Source: an uncultured Candidatus Saccharibacteria bacterium
GTDB lineage: Bacteria; Patescibacteria; Saccharimonadia; Saccharimonadales; UBA4665
Reading direction: 5' to 3'
Length of the DNA: 64,000 nt
Assembly: GCA_946482285.1 (NCBI GenBank)
Contig: CAMLQK010000001.1
Coordinates: 558,001-622,000, forward strand
Part shown: positions 63,312-64,000 of the stretch, piece by piece
Numbering within the stretch: position 1 is the stretch's first letter
Layout: every line of letters starts with the position of its first letter
The notes under the pieces: generated by a model
Told to the model about the DNA's origin: nothing
Database searches by the model: none
What the model saw: the letters and a program-made list of their open reading frames with translations, nothing else
Program-made: the position numbers and the translations under genes

Positions 63312-64000
63312 CTACGCTTTGTCAGCTGGTTGTTCGAGGTCTTGCTGTGCCCGAACTTTGGGGTTGGGTGATTCCATCGCCGAAGGGTCGTTTTTGGAAT
63401 TGTCAATAAGGTCTTTGTCTATGACAGCAAAGGTAGCCGTACGGCCAATACCAGCTACTTCGGCGGCTGGACTGATAATAAAGCGCTCAATGATCGCATC
63501 GTTATACCGGAACCGGCCCATATTGTCGCCAATGTCTTCTTCTCGCAAGAAGCCCGCCAGGGTATACAGCCCACGGCCTTTTTCTTGGACTCCACGCGTG
63601 TCGTCTTCTTTGCGTTGCTTAGGACGGCTCGAAACGTTAATGGCTGTTATGACCAACTTTGCTATGTCGGGGAAGTACTGCGCCTCACAGCGGCCGGCGA
63701 TGCCCTTTATGCCTTCGCCATGAATACTGGTATTAGCACATAGCTCCGACAGGGCAAGCTGGGCTATGTGCCTTGCGTGGTCGTTAAATCCGAGCTCCTT
63801 AAGGCGGCCGTCCAGGACATCACGGGCATATTGAGTGCCGAAATTTTCGTTATGGGGAAGGCCTTCTTTTTCTGCGCGTTTGTGTGCTTCAACCCTCCGG
63901 TTGCGCTCGCGTGTAGTGAGAATGTTATCTGATAACACGACAATGCCGTCATTAAACCTAAAGCCATCAAACGGTAGCCGTCGTTCAAGGTCTGCAAAAG
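63312..64000 (-). CDS. HATPase_c/anti-sigma-factor-like protein (partial, runs off the window)
   Basis: The frame stays open to the window edge (visible start region FADLERRLPFDGFRFNDGIVVLSDN), so the GTG at 63938 is unlikely to be the true start. The visible part has a GHKL ATPase N-box (LALSELCANTSIHGEG) and G1-like box (KGRGLYTLAGFL), as in anti-sigma kinases of the SpoIIAB/RsbW type, followed by a charged C terminus (SNKDPSAMES...). A regulatory role is an inference. The 5' end lies outside. Confidence 0.7.
   Translation of the reverse strand, partial: FADLERRLPFDGFRFNDGIVVLSDNILTTRERNRRVEAHKRAEKEGLPHNENFGTQYARDVLDGRLKELGFNDHARHIAQLALSELCANTSIHGEGIKGIAGRCEAQYFPDIAKLVITAINVSSRPKQRKEDDTRGVQEKGRGLYTLAGFLREEDIGDNMGRFRYNDAIIERFIISPAAEVAGIGRTATFAVIDKDLIDNSKNDPSAMESPNPKVRAQQDLEQPADKA

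Overview
The window looks like a chromosomal segment of a Candidatus Patescibacteria genome, most likely Saccharibacteria (TM7). The evidence is inferential: short dense genes in mixed orientation, compact translation and tRNA genes with strong hairpin terminators, type IV pilin-like and cell-wall-active proteins, Ni-superoxide dismutase of an actinobacterial type, and many genes whose start codon lies only 6-8 nt after a (TGn)TATAAT-type -10 box. There is no rRNA and no CRISPR array. The standard genetic code fits.

Layout. 1-2.6 kb: three tandem paralogues joining a deoxyribosyltransferase-like domain to a ribbon-helix-helix tail, then two small unknown genes. 2.7-9.0 kb: DedA, bL25, a GC-rich orphan, an ABC exporter with a possible upstream ORF, and TrhO. 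9.1-17.2 kb: a GC-rich transmembrane Ser/Thr kinase, UvrC and a 1523-residue protein joining an M48-like zinc protease to a UbiB/ABC1-like kinase fold. 17.4-21.5 kb: Xaa-Pro peptidase, holin-like protein, SecG and an anchored peptide-binding protein. 21.5-30.5 kb: a tRNA-Leu hotspot with two tRNA-Leu genes, an isolated copy of the tRNA 3' end, duplicated ParB-like sequence, a duplicated small-ORF/hairpin repeat, and a GC-rich operon of two radical SAM enzymes plus an adenylate-kinase-like protein. 31.1-31.7 kb: a candidate structured RNA on the minus strand. 31.8-39.9 kb: D,D-carboxypeptidase, LemA, HtpX, a membrane protein, LigA (zinc-finger cysteines missing), a HAM1-type pyrophosphatase and a CorA-type transporter. 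40-43.2 kb: tRNA-Ala, pilin-like proteins and a frameshifted secreted M23 peptidase with aspartate-rich repeats. 43.4-51.7 kb: a GC-rich orphan, a divergent trehalase, an ABC transporter, a membrane-anchored Mur ligase and a polysaccharide deacetylase. 51.7-60.1 kb: a Leu-rich leader ORF and terminator ahead of a leuS that carries a complete NUDIX domain, then rpmF, nusB, NUDIX, rnc, rpsP, khpA, an IMPase-like gene and trmD. 60.2-64 kb: an oxidative-stress group (sodN-sodX, FMN reductase, HxlR regulator with a palindromic operator, G6PD) and a partial HATPase protein running off the window.

Four separate GC-rich blocks (about 4.48-5.93, 9.09-11.0, 26.0-29.2 and 43.4-44.2 kb) have GC-rich third codon positions and actinobacterial-looking Shine-Dalgarno sites. 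At least three of them lie behind AT-rich promoters of local type, which suggests acquired genes that the resident transcription machinery reads.
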